Part shown: in pieces, positions 20,301 through 38,956 of the stretch
Layout of the letters: each line of letters opens with the position of its first letter
How positions within the stretch are numbered: the stretch's first letter is position 1
NCBI RefSeq assembly: GCF_041734735.1
Contig: NC_134889.1
Location: forward strand, 880,001-944,000
Direction: 5' to 3'
Source: Babylonia areolata
Lineage: Eukaryota > Mollusca > Gastropoda > Neogastropoda > Buccinidae
DNA length: 64,000 nt
Position numbers and translations under genes: made by a program
Notes under the pieces: generated by a model
The model's input: only the letters and a program-made list of their open reading frames with translations
What the model was told of the DNA's origin: nothing
The model's database searches: none

Positions 20301-21722
20301 CGCCAGGTCAAATTAGTATCATTACCCTTCATGTACACAATCAAACCTTTACTCTGATTAACTACAACATATCAGCTTTCTTAACAAAAAACAAAATAAA
20401 ACAAAACAAATTAAAGGCCTGAGTGACACAGAGAAAGGAAAAAGAAAAAAGGCAGGAAAGAAATGTGGATATAGCATTGAAAACAACAAAAATAACTCAT
20501 TGAGTATATCTGTCTCAAATCATCTAATAGTAATAGAGTAATAGTAATACTGATCAAAATAATACAAAGTGGACTCATTCTTTTGAGATCTACATATGAG
20601 GTATATACCAAACTGTTGGAGGTACAGGTCTTGTATCTTTTACCATGCACATTACCCGATACACTGAAACAAAAGCTTTTATCTCATGAAAATTGAAATG
20701 GTTCATGTTCTTTGCTAAATAATATGTATGTAATAATATGTATACACAAAGCAAGAGACTCAGAGACAGAGACATACAGCCACAGACTGACAGAGAGAGG
20801 GAGAGAGAATAAACCTGAAAAGAACTTCTGTTGAAGAAGAATCAAAATGAACGTGAAAAGTAATGTATCATATTCTAAACAAACGGTTACCTGGTTGAGT
20901 GCTGTCATGAAATCCAGAGCCACTGGTTTGTCTCTGAACACCTCCACCCCCCCTTCGTTTACCTCTCCCACGCAGCACCCCTTTCTGACCTTGGCCTCTG
21001 CCACTTGTCGACCACTGGCCACTTTTGCCTGTCTCCACATTGTTTGATGTGCACTGATCTGAATCCAATATTTTCTGCACTTTTATTATCTCACTGGAGG
21101 TACAGTTACTGTCAGTTTGATGAAAATTCTCATATGCAGCATCAGCAACAGACATGTAAGGTGCAACTCCACTTTGAGCTCTTGATCCAACTGATGACTG
21201 TTGTTGTGGTGGTAATGGAAATAGTGGCTGTCGTGAATGCCTTGGTTCTGGCCCAAGCAAACTCAACAAGGGTCTGCCCGCTGGTTGTGCATTGCTTGGG
21301 CTGGCGAACGGTCGTGGGTATCCTCTTTGTGGGACTCTCCCACCTCTTGTGTTTCCACCACCACCTCTTTTGCCTCTGTTGCTGTATGACTGTAAGTTTT
21401 GTCGTGTCAATGGTTTTTTATTTGATTTTCGTTTTTGGGGGGCAGATTTTTGTCTGGCCACCAATTTCTCAATGTGGATTGTCGATTCATCTGATACCTG
21501 TTTCATCTTCTCCTCGCCATTTTGAGTTCTAAAAAACTGAACAACATCAGTCAGTGATTGAAGAAATGCACGTGCATTTTGAAAACCAAACTGCGCGAAT
21601 GGCAGCTTTCGTCCTTCAAATTCAATAAAATCTTGCTCCAACTCAGCAACACTTAAACCATCTTTCACTGATATCAAAAGAGACCGAATTGTCTTCTTCG
21701 TTGTTTTCAGTTCCTCTTCCAT
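264..21722 (-). CDS. TDRD5/7-like: LOTUS-Tudor domain protein, TDRD5/TDRD7 family (11 exons seen, 3' end beyond window)
   Basis: Members of this family are germ-granule (nuage) scaffolds in the piRNA pathway. LOTUS domains bind RNA and Vasa-type helicases; Tudor domains bind methylated arginines of Piwi proteins. Here eleven GT-AG exons join without a frame break into 688 codons. Order: LOTUS1 about aa 10-75, RG-rich linkers about 115-135 and 241-261, LOTUS2 about 325-400, LOTUS3 about 436-515, and a Tudor domain about 564-688 with the core VYYVDYGN (643-650) and the downstream LPVQA motif. LOTUS1 ([13 protein letters not shown], then SDEST and LVARQKS) resembles TDRD5; LOTUS2 (LPVMYKQMFHQDL) resembles TDRD7. 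I therefore leave the paralogue open; Drosophila Tejas and Tapas are the fly counterparts. The coding sequence runs off the left edge, so the number of further Tudor domains is unknown. Introns are almost wholly minisatellite and SINE. Confidence 0.86.
596..2800. repeat. 45-bp minisatellite, about 49 copies, built from the donor edge of TDRD exon 10
   Basis: On the minus strand each unit contains CTTTTTGAT followed by GTCAGTATGGG or CTCAGTATGGG, then ACACTGGTTATAACCC. The exon-10 boundary reads CTTTTTGAT|GTGAGTATGGG. Because 45 is a multiple of three, the array is open as a 730-codon frame on the minus strand. That frame is a repeat artefact. Confidence 0.95.
2808..2869 (-). CDS. TDRD5/7-like: TDRD-like exon 10: 62-nt exon with Tudor YVDYGN core
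   Basis: The exon encodes [20 protein letters not shown] (aa 643-662) plus two bases. VDYGN is the diagnostic Tudor core with aromatic-cage tyrosines. The acceptor is ctgtgtgttccag|GTGTAC and the donor is TTTTTGAT|GTGAGTATGG. Phases match both neighbours: phase 0 in, and AT plus G of the next exon makes Met663. Copies of its acceptor edge fill 2870-3790 and copies of its donor edge fill 596-2800. Confidence 0.9.
2870..3790. repeat. 73-bp minisatellite, about 13 copies, built from the acceptor edge of TDRD exon 10
   Basis: On the minus strand each unit ends ctgtgttccag|GTGTACTATGTGGAT, identical to the true acceptor and the first 15 exon bases. It then diverges into ACACACTGAGAGTTG. It is followed by a (CA)n tract at 3789-3817. 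Confidence 0.93.
3885..4270 (+). mobile_element. tRNA-derived SINE with conserved central domain, tail type A
   Basis: The tRNA-like head has a B-box-like GGGTTTGAATCCC at about 3930. The central domain (gaccataaacctaggtcctg and what follows) and a 3' tail starting aaggcctgactag at 4147 complete it. The tail runs to about 4270, a few bases from the donor of TDRD exon 9 (GTGAGC, 4273-4278, minus strand). The element is diverged. It is one of two subfamilies in the window that share the central domain. Confidence 0.75.
4279..4417 (-). CDS. TDRD5/7-like: TDRD-like exon 9: Tudor domain middle
   Basis: The exon encodes [10 protein letters not shown] to TSQGKVL (aa 597-642), including [20 protein letters not shown], the 'C-A...D..W-R' strand pair of the Tudor barrel. 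The acceptor is gtgtgcag|GGAGG and the donor is CCTG|GTGAGC. A SINE tail lies immediately downstream of the donor. Confidence 0.88.
4420..5125. repeat. CA-rich microsatellite with 'acacaaatacaacacacac' sub-units
   Basis: The region is an intronic (CA)n tract with interspersed tags (gacatgtagacacaaatac, atacacaaatag). It lies directly upstream of TDRD exon 9 on the gene strand and supplies its GT-rich acceptor tract. Confidence 0.9.
5127..5515 (-). mobile_element. tRNA-derived SINE with conserved central domain, tail type B
   Basis: Read on the minus strand: an A-box-like TGGCCTAGAGGTAACGCG and B box GGTTCGAATCAC, a body, the central domain (GATGAGACGATAAACC, GTGTGCAGCATGCACTTAGC), then tail gggtggcgctgtagtgtagc and an AT-rich 3' end. 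This is the most complete SINE in the window. About 90 bp of flanking CA-rich sequence is present on both sides (5004-5095 and 5520-5612). Confidence 0.82.
5930..6490. repeat. 57-59-bp minisatellite, about 10 copies
   Basis: The unit contains tgatagtctgacatgtactg, atacaatccaagtaatgtgt and ggctttactgtctacac. It lies in the TDRD intron between exons 8 and 9. I see no link to an exon edge. Confidence 0.9.
6590..7060. repeat. 38-bp minisatellite, about 11 degenerate copies
   Basis: The unit contains gccaaaatcagcacgttccc and tataccagcacacatgtt. It degenerates toward 7060, ending about 12 bp before the donor side of TDRD exon 8. Confidence 0.88.
7073..7260 (-). CDS. TDRD5/7-like: TDRD-like exon 8: start of Tudor domain
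   Basis: The exon encodes about aa 534-595, including [20 protein letters not shown] and LDDLMDCLE, the typical opening of an extended Tudor domain ('V....SP..FWVQ'). The donor is TGGA|GTGAGT. The start is uncertain: cag|GTGAAG (7260) and cag|GCTGTG (7269) both keep phase 0. A third AG at 7285 (cag|GGGAGG) would break the frame with exon 7. All three AGs lie in or beside sequence that is copied in the 64-bp array upstream. Confidence 0.8.
7274..7846. repeat. 64-bp minisatellite, about 9 copies, carrying the acceptor edge of TDRD exon 8
   Basis: On the minus strand units contain ttacctgcaggggaggccat followed by gttgcaggtgaagcagaag. The true exon-8 edge reads the same except for a short insertion (GCTGTGCAG) before GTGAAGCAGCAG. 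Each unit therefore carries two candidate AG acceptors. The array ends in (GT)n at 7848-7890. Confidence 0.9.
8335..8426 (-). CDS. TDRD5/7-like: TDRD-like exon 7: inter-domain linker
   Basis: The exon completes the split Glu503 and encodes [20 protein letters not shown] to HPHH (aa 504-533). The acceptor is gtcaccag|AATCG and the donor is CAT|GTGAGT. It ends in phase 0. Confidence 0.78.
8440..8835. repeat. 40-42-bp minisatellite, about 9 copies, next to the acceptor of TDRD exon 7
   Basis: The unit contains cataccttctacatacatgc and tctgtaaacatc. On the minus strand the copy nearest the exon is the sequence just upstream of the exon-7 acceptor (gcatgtatgtagaaggtatg). The AG itself is not in the unit. 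Confidence 0.88.
8845..9020 (-). mobile_element. SINE fragment, head and start of central domain (type B head)
   Basis: The plus-strand text shows gcacacggcacctcagttta, tcatctcatccaaatgacta and the tRNA-like end attaccacttggccaccaca. This matches the body and head of the 5127-5515 element. The tail is absent. It abuts the 76-bp array that starts at about 9010. Confidence 0.72.
9012..10062. repeat. 76-bp minisatellite, about 13-14 copies
   Basis: The unit contains gacagccacagtgccagtga, agcagtgagtcaggagggac and gggtcaccacaccacactca. The last part resembles the terminal bases of the adjoining SINE (ggccaccacaccacactcac), suggesting the array was seeded at the SINE edge. It lies between TDRD exons 6 and 7. 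Confidence 0.92.
10089..10200 (-). CDS. TDRD5/7-like: TDRD-like exon 6: second half of LOTUS3
   Basis: The exon encodes [20 protein letters not shown] and onward to LKYNGK (aa 466-502) plus one base. The 'E-TG..L....YG..D' pattern is typical of LOTUS. The acceptor is tgtgtgcag|GAGATG and the donor is AAAG|GTAGGC. Confidence 0.84.
10201..11280. repeat. 24-40-bp CA-rich minisatellite, about 35-40 copies, carrying the acceptor edge of TDRD exon 6
   Basis: On the minus strand each unit reads tgtgtgtgcag followed by gagatgacagctg or aagatgacagctg. The true exon-6 edge is tgtgtgtgcag|GAGATGACGG. Each unit is thus a copy of the acceptor plus about eight exon bases, spaced by a variable (GT)n tract. 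Confidence 0.92.
11490..12114. repeat. 37-bp minisatellite, about 16 copies, carrying the donor edge of TDRD exon 5
   Basis: On the minus strand units read CACCAGTTCAACCAGGTGTA then CCAGGTGAGTACAGCTG. The true exon end is CACCAGTTCACCCAGGTGTA|CCAG|GTGAGTAC. Most copies keep an intact CAG|GTGAGTA donor. Confidence 0.94.
12115..12305 (-). CDS. TDRD5/7-like: TDRD-like exon 5: linker and first half of LOTUS3
   Basis: The 191 nt encode the split Glu402 and aa 403-465, ending [11 protein letters not shown], the first part of LOTUS3. The acceptor is gtgtgcag|AGCTT and the donor is CCAG|GTGAGTA. The donor and about 27 bases of exon end are the template of the 37-bp array at 11490-12114, so several equivalent donors lie just downstream. 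The first one is chosen because only it joins exon 6 without adding repeats. Confidence 0.84.
12425..13985. repeat. 40-bp minisatellite, about 37 copies
   Basis: The unit contains gaaggctataatgaataagg and gggaaaaggctatgtgaggg. It lies in the TDRD intron between exons 4 and 5. It degenerates at both ends. Confidence 0.94.
13990..15200. other. Intronic sequence without a gene; microsatellites and a short dispersed motif
   Basis: The stretch holds a GA tract (14307-14340) and AT-rich unique sequence. It also has a segment, aatctgattttatactgtgc to ggcactttacac (14400-14455), that looks like the end of a dispersed repeat. No exon with conserved protein similarity was seen. Confidence 0.5.
15204..16255. 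repeat. Two adjoining minisatellites: about 58 bp (15204-15415) and 33-35 bp (15415-16255)
   Basis: The first unit contains gtcttgccaactgcactgtt and cacactttacactgactttt. The second contains gatctatagtgacaaacagt and aactgaacacaggg, about 25 copies. Both lie in the TDRD intron 4-5. Confidence 0.92.
16685..16853. repeat. 20-bp repeat downstream of the TDRD exon 4 donor
   Basis: The unit resembles gacaggccagacaggtgaac and is degenerate toward 16850. It starts within about ten bases of the exon-4 donor on the minus strand. Confidence 0.85.
16860..17016 (-). CDS. TDRD5/7-like: TDRD-like exon 4: second half of LOTUS2
   Basis: The exon encodes aa 350-401 plus one base. [20 protein letters not shown] followed by a hydrophobic and acidic stretch ending GDWLLSD completes the LOTUS winged-helix fold. 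The acceptor is tctcttgcag|CAAATG and the donor is GGGG|GTGAGA. Confidence 0.85.
17340..17400. repeat. (TA)n microsatellite
   Basis: An alternating TA tract at about 17347-17390 lies in the intron between TDRD exons 3 and 4. Confidence 0.9.
17830..17886 (-). CDS. TDRD5/7-like: TDRD-like exon 3: LOTUS2 core
   Basis: This 57-nt exon encodes [19 protein letters not shown] (aa 331-349), the 'G-L-W...LP..Y' core of LOTUS2. The acceptor is tatgtgcag|GTG and the donor is AAA|GTAAGT. A long CA-rich array begins directly at the acceptor. Confidence 0.82.
17887..18622. repeat. CA-rich composite minisatellite at the acceptor of TDRD exon 3
   Basis: The unit is 'cacagtgacacacatacacac' in variable lengths. 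A segment of about 110 bp with cacataagtcacacacacag recurs at about 18068-18178 and 18509-18612, a larger internal duplication. The array starts at the acceptor and forms its GT-rich upstream tract. Confidence 0.88.
18625..19579. other. AT-rich intron between TDRD exons 2 and 3, nothing recognised
   Basis: The sequence is unique and AT-rich with poly-A and poly-T runs. No repeats, RNA genes or conserved coding segments are visible. Confidence 0.5.
19580..19737 (-). CDS. TDRD5/7-like: TDRD-like exon 2: acidic linker into LOTUS2
   Basis: The acceptor is tgaacag|GATTGG and the donor is ACAG|GTAAAAG. The 158 nt complete the split glycine codon and encode aa 279-330, a Asp/Ser/His-rich linker ending in GVQDKVRQ, the first helix of LOTUS2. 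It ends in phase 0. Confidence 0.8.
19845..20025 (-). mobile_element. SINE fragment (type B head and start of central domain)
   Basis: The plus-strand text contains gacaggactttggttcatcg, tcccatcccaccgactaaca and the tRNA-like end gttaccactaggccaccatt. This matches the 5127-5515 family at high divergence. It lies in the first TDRD intron. Confidence 0.7.
20026..20890. other. First TDRD intron, remainder
   Basis: The sequence is AT-rich and unique, with short homopolymers. No gene or repeat family was recognised. Confidence 0.45.
20891..21722 (-). CDS. TDRD5/7-like: TDRD-like exon 1: start codon, LOTUS1 and RG-rich linker
   Basis: The exon holds aa 1-277 plus one base of codon 278. The ATG at 21722 opens directly into the LOTUS1 helix ([18 protein letters not shown]), as in vertebrate TDRD5, so this start is preferred. 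LOTUS1 covers about aa 10-75 and is followed by the family-typical SDEST...LVARQKS segment. The rest is low-complexity: an RGG-like stretch at 115-135, Pro/Gln-rich sequence at 160-176, and a second RG stretch at 241-261 that could carry arginine methylation. The donor reads CCAG|GTAACC at 20890. Confidence 0.88.
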
Positions 21723-23780
21723 TTTCTTGATTTGTTAGCTTTTTTTTTACGCTCAAAGATAATACAATGAAGAATAAGAAACTACAAAAGTATCATCAGT
21801 TTTCTCGAGCTGATGCACAGCTGAAAGCAACCTCAAAGTGAAAAGAAAAAAAACCCACACACACTGAACTGTACATGAGACACACAGCAAACACCGCTGC
21901 ATGTGCGAAAGTTGAGCCTGAAATGTTGCGGGTTTCTTCACCGGAAGTTCATAAAAAACAAAATTCATAAACGAATCGAAATAAACTAAAACATTAGAAA
22001 GTGTTTTTTTAAACATTACTAGGCAATAGTAAATCTTTATGTTTATGTTCAATTAGATTGTTGTGAAATAGATATCTATATTTCAGGTTTCTTTTTAACA
22101 ATCCAGACCAGATTATTTTTTTCGTGTGCAAAAATTGATCGTCTTAGTTACCAAATTATGTCAAATAAACTGAAACGCTACACAAGAAAACGGAATAAGA
22201 GCGGTGGAGAACAATCGATTGTTTTCATTCTAAATGTCAAGTTTTTTTTCCTCTCCCTGTGGCCCGTATTACTAGTGAACGAAACAAAGAATGAGGCCAA
22301 AGAACACAGTGAGGACAGATGCCTTTTTTCACCTGCACCATCCAAGAATGGAACACGGCTGACACCGACCATGCCGTGAGCCAGGTTGTCATTGACTAGT
22401 CGTTGGACTGTGTTCAAGTCCGAGGTCCAGACTGGCCTCCTGCCTGTGACTCAGGAAAGTAACTCTCTATCCCCTATCCCCTCTCCCAACCATGTTGTTT
22501 CTTGAGTTGTCCGGCTCTCCGGTCAGCTCAGCAATCAGTCAAATCAGTTGTGCCGCTGTCTGCAGCAACCTCTTGTCACAGAACGAAAGTTTCATCACCA
22601 CAACTGAAGATCTGGGATAGGCCACTACCAGTTCAGTAGCAGGGCAACCATCCCCATCCCGGTGGTTCCCCAGGTGGCCGATAGGGGGACGGCCCTCAGA
22701 CGGATATGACCGTTCTGTTACCTACAATATCCGTAGCATCGGACCACCTGGCGATGTTCCCTAGGATGGGGCAGCCGGGGCAGCAGGTGGCACTGTTGCA
22801 TTTCCTGAATACCCCACGTGTCCTAACGACGGGTTCATCATGCAATCAAGAGCAACAATCACCACTGTGGTCACAGCTGGGCAGGTGTTTGGGCCATGAG
22901 CTAAGGGCGAGGTAACCCCAACAGAATCCCCGTGTTCTGAAGACGGACTTAAGTGTTGGCCATACAGCAGACTCCAACAAACCACAACACCATGCATCAT
23001 GACAATGTCATCACCATGCTGATTTTGGTCATCACCGCGTCAGTAACGGGAAGAAGTAAATCAAATAGGTCTATATGTTGAACAACAAGCATGTAACTGA
23101 TATTCTTTGTTAGACAAGGGCATTTTATTCTCGACGAAAGGGTATTGTCCAGTCTTCATTATCTTTGCTTCAACCATCATCACCATCATCATCATCCATA
23201 ATAATAATGAAGAAAATTATGATAATGATTATGTACAATAATATGGATCAAAGGGACAATAGGGTAATGGATTCCCTCGCAGGCAGAGACATATGAACGC
23301 TCTTTCCTTGGTTCAAAATATCCAAGTTGATGCAGGAAAACAGTGCAGCAGTGCATGAAGCAGACGGGCTGTGTGTGGTGATGCACACAATGTGTGAGTG
23401 AGGCAAGACATGTAACTGACCAGCCAATAACTGGTCAAGCATTTTATACATGACACGCAAACTGCAAGGACAGCCCTATGATTTGTTTACCAAATCAAGA
23501 CTAACTGGCCGGAGACTGAAGCAATGTGTATTCTTTCACACTTGCCCGGTAGATATCTAAGCGATCCCTGAACTGACTTTACGTCATATTCAATGGTCGC
23601 AAATAAAGAGATCAGCACAACCTTTTTGATGAAGATCAGATGAAGTGCTAGTTATAAAGGATTGATTTGTACACTTCATTTCAGTCACTTCTAATCAAGA
23701 TTTGAAGGGAGCTGTGCGACAGTGGCATTAAGGCAGGACCGGATAACGACCAGCTTCTAAAGGTAGACAAATCATCGCCC
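21723..23780. other. Intergenic 5' flank of the TDRD-like gene
   Basis: The region holds AT-rich sequence (21740-22150) and a more GC-balanced segment at about 22380-23040 that may be part of an old dispersed repeat. Trinucleotide-rich sequence (cat/aat) lies at about 23170-23240. No open frame shows a recognisable protein. I see no convincing TATA box upstream of the TDRD start. Confidence 0.4.
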
Positions 23781-23789
23781 TGATAATGA

Positions 23790-24460
23790 AGTAATACATA
23801 GACTGTTAACAATGCGTGCCCTATGAAGACGGGATTGGATTACGAACTGCTTAAAGGTGAACGATTCAGACAGACTGTTGACATTTGTGCAGTTACCGCC
23901 CTATGAAGACAGGATTGGATAACAAACTGCTTAAAAGTGAACGACTCAGATAGACTGTTGACATTTGTGCAGATACTGCCCTATGAAGACAGGATTGGAT
24001 TTCGTACTGCTTAAAGCTGAACGACTCAGACAGACTGTTGACATTTGTGCAGTTACTGCCCTATGAAGGCAGGATTGGATTACGAACTGCTTAAAGGTGA
24101 ACGATTAAGACAGACTGTTGACATTTGTGCATTTACTGCCCTTAGAGGGCTGGATTGGATAACCAACTGCTTGAAGGTAAACCATTCAGCAGTCTGATAA
24201 TAAAGTAACACATAGATTGTTAACAGTGCGTGCAGTTACTGCCCTAAAAGGACAGGATTGGATAACCAGCTGCTTCAGCAGTCTGATAATGAAGCAACAC
24301 ATAGACTCTTAACAGTGCGTGCAGTTACTGCCCTAAAAGGACAGGATTGGATAACCAGCTGCTTCAGCAGTCTGATAATGAAGCAACACATAAGCACACA
24401 GCTGCTGTCTTTAGGGGGCAATACTGAAGGACGTGTGGAAAGGAACGTGTAACGACCTCC
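23790..24460. repeat. 80-bp minisatellite, about 8 degenerate copies
   Basis: The unit contains cctatgaagacaggattgga, aaggtgaacgattcagacag and actgttgacatttgtgcag. Later copies (from 24160) change to a related form with ctgataatgaagcaacacat. Confidence 0.88.
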
Positions 24461-24559
24461 TAAGGGTTAACGAATCAACGTCCTGATCATGAGGCGTTGT
24501 ATGCTGCTGCAGATCAGCTGCTTCCGTCATCCAAGTGTCAGTTGGTGCACTTCTTGACA

Positions 24560-24835
24560 GACCTTGACCTCTTGTTAAGAGGGTCAGAGGTGGGGGCGGG
24601 GGAGAGGAGGTGAGGCTGTCAGACCATAGGGGTGGAACTGACCTTGACCTGTAACTCGTGGGGTCAGAGGCGGTCAGACCATAGGGGTGGAACTGACCTT
24701 GACCTGTAACTCGTGGGGCCAGAGGCGGTCAGACCATAGGGGTGGAACTGATCTTGACCTGTAACGAGTGGGGTTAGGGGGGGGCAGACCATATGGGAGT
24801 GGAGCTGACCTTGACCTGTCAAGAGAGGGGTAAGT
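24560..24835. repeat. 55-bp minisatellite, about 4-5 copies
   Basis: The unit contains ggtcagaccataggggtgga and actgaccttgacctgtaact. It is followed by (GT)n and (GA)n tracts at 24938-25042. Confidence 0.88.
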
Positions 24836-24975
24836 GGTCCTAAATTTTTTGGCCCGGGGGAATGGGGGGAGGGGGGAGGTACAGGAAACCTATCTGGTAC
24901 AACGCAACATCGATGCAATAAGTGCTGGATATCATGACGGTGTGTGTGTGAGAGAGAGAGAGACTCTGTGTGTGT

Positions 24976-25044
<69 letters not shown>

Positions 25045-25046
<2 letters not shown>

Positions 25047-25780
25047 CACACAGGCCTACCAGACCGGAAGCAGCGGAAAGCAGCGAGACAGCAATCACAG
25101 CGGAAGGAAGCCCAAACAATGCACTGACGTCGTTATGAAGGGACACAGCGAAGACCGGAACTGCAAGCCCAAATCACCACATCCAACAGAATTCCTGACC
25201 ACTCTCCGAGAAGCCTTTTGTTAGCTGTGGGTATTAAACAATGTATGGAATGTTGCAACACTTGAATGTCTGCAGACAATAGCCAGTGTGGTGTTATTCA
25301 TTCCTTCATGTTTCGGTTTTTTTCACAGATATATTTCAAGTTGTAATCAAAATAAATATATTCCCCGTGGTTACTGGTGTGTGTGTGTGTGTGTGTGTGT
25401 GGAGAGAGAGAGAGAGAGGAAAATGCGCTCATTCTGAAATGGCTTCAGTGGTTGTGTGTGCACGAATATTTCATGTGCCTGAATGTTGTCCCTTTTGAAA
25501 AAGCACTTTTCGCAATCCCGTAACGGACTTGACAGTTTACCGAAGTATCTAGTTCTTTGAACCTGGAGTCCCATGACGATAAACAGTTATAGCGTCAGCC
25601 AAATGCGTCAGTCCCTGCGTGTGCTAGCACGCAGTAAAGACAGGAAAGAATCAAAGGAAAACAGAAAAGAAAAGAAAGAACAGAAATAAGAAATCTTGAA
25701 TTTAGTTTGATGTAAACTCGAGGCAAAGCATATGTCTGCTTTTAACTCTAGGAGGTAATCTTTGGACACAGCTTAAAATC
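25045..25780. other. Intergenic stretch, microsatellites only
   Basis: A (GT)n(GA)n tract lies at 25377-25420. The rest is unique sequence without a recognisable gene. Confidence 0.45.
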
Positions 25781-25799
25781 CACTTTATCTTTTTTCCAT

Positions 25800-26340
25800 C
25801 ACGAAGTTCATACAGTTCTCTAATAGCATAGCATGGCCGAATTAACAGTTAATGTAGCGGTTATCTTATCGAGTCTATACAGTTCTCTAACAACATAGCA
25901 CTGCCGAATTAACAGTTAATGTGTAGCGGTTATCTTATCGAGTCTATACAGTTCTCTAACAACACAGCACTGCCGAATTAACAGTTAATGTGTAGCGGTT
26001 ATCTTATCGAGTCTATACAGTTATCTAACAACACAGCACGGCCGAATTAACAGTTAATGTAGCGGTTATCTTATCAAGTTCATACAGTTATCAAACAACA
26101 CAGGATAACCTAATTATCAGTAAAGTTGATATTGGATTATCTCGTCGAGTTCATATGGCTATCTAACAACACAGCATGCCCAAATTAACAGTTAATGCTG
26201 GGTTTATCTTGTCAAGTTCACACATTTATATAACAACATAACATGTCCGAATTAACAGTTAATGCTGGGTTTATCTTGTCAAGTTCACATAGTTAAATAA
26301 TAACATAGCATGGCCTGATTAACAGTTAATGTGTCGGTTA
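25800..26340. repeat. 67-70-bp minisatellite, about 7-8 copies
   Basis: The unit contains tctatacagttctctaacaa, gccgaattaacagttaatg and gcggttatcttatcgag. Each unit carries the palindrome-like TTAACAGTTAA. Confidence 0.9.
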
Positions 26341-26694
26341 TCTGTTCACCCAGTGCCATCTTGATCATTATCATTCCACCCGAATATGGGAGAGAAAGAG
26401 AGAGAGAAGACAAGACAAGACAAGACAAGTCATTTTATTAAGACGGGCATTCTGCCCGTGTCAAAGAGAGAGAGAGAGAGAGCAAGTTGCAGCCGGTCTT
26501 CTAGACAAACACAGACTAGACTGGCACTTGGTCTGTGTTGGTCAGGCGTCTGCTCTCTTGTTTCTTTGTTGTTGTTGTTGATGTTTGTTTGTTTGTTTTT
26601 GTTGCAGCATGTATGGATCAGTGCGCACGCTTTGACAGCTTGTTAATTCTGAAACTGAAGGAACACGAACCTTGCTCTGATCACGTTGATGTGA

Positions 26695-26734
<40 letters not shown>

Positions 26735-26844
26735 GAGGAGGAGCTAGGGGGAAAATGGGTGGGGAGGGGTGCATTACCGTTCTATGGACCATCTGCCAAG
26801 TAACGTCTACCTTCCGCTTCTCGCTGTCACGGTGCAAGGCGGCA

Positions 26845-27012
26845 GCCAATCAGCATGCCGCCAGCTCCACCAAGGACCAATCAGCATGCCGCCAGCTCCA
26901 CCAAGGACCAATCAGCATGCCGCCAGCTCCACCAAGGACCAAATCAGAATGCCGCCAGCCCCGCCGAGGACCAATCAGAATGCCGCCAGCCCCGCTGAGG
27001 ACCAATCAGAAG
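26845..27012 (+). promoter_or_regulatory. Tandem array of CCAAT boxes, about 32-bp spacing
   Basis: Six boxes lie at about 26844, 26876, 26908, 26939, 26971 and 27001. Five read CCAATCAG; the fourth reads CCAAATCAG. They are embedded in a 31-33-bp repeat with gcatgccgccagctccacca. CCAATCAG matches the NF-Y consensus. The array ends about 530 bp upstream of the lectin start codon. Promoter function is inferred. Confidence 0.55.
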
Positions 27013-27545
27013 AAGGGGTGTGGAACGACGCCTGTGTGGTGATGACTGGGTGGATGGTGTGGGGGAGGCCGGGTGAGGGCCCGGGGGTGGGGGTGAGGGT
27101 ATCACTTTCTGGCTGGCTCGTGCTGCTGACTTGTCTCCAAGCCGTTGGAGCAGTGGCACTGCCGGTCTGGAACAGACAGCACTTTATCACTCTGTTGTCA
27201 CAGGCCTTCATCCGCTGCTTGGGGACAAATGTGTGATGGTTGTTGTTGTTGTTGTTGGTGGTGGTGGTGTTGTTGTGTCTCTGCTTCAGGAATACGAATG
27301 GACAACCTGGTTCTCAGTTGATAACAATAAAGTTTTCATTTCGATTTTGACACACTGACATATACTGTCTGCTCACAGCAGCGTGGAGATAGGACGTTCC
27401 TCTACAGGAATCAAGTCAGCTATTAAAAAAATAATAAATAAATAAAATAAAAGATTTTCAAAAAATACACACAAAAAAGAAATAATTCAAAGGATCCTTG
27501 ACAGTTCGGCACGTGAGAAGACAGCAGCAGTGACGGGTGAACACG

Positions 27546-38944
<11,399 letters not shown>

Positions 38945-38956
<12 letters not shown>

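Noticed and set aside
22158-22379. Small open frame (73 codons) upstream of the TDRD gene
   Set aside because: It has no family similarity, sits in intergenic sequence, and its length is expected by chance.
22380-23040. Possible fragment of a retroelement or other dispersed repeat
   Set aside because: Composition differs from the flanks, but no recognisable protein motif, terminal structure or second copy is visible in the window.
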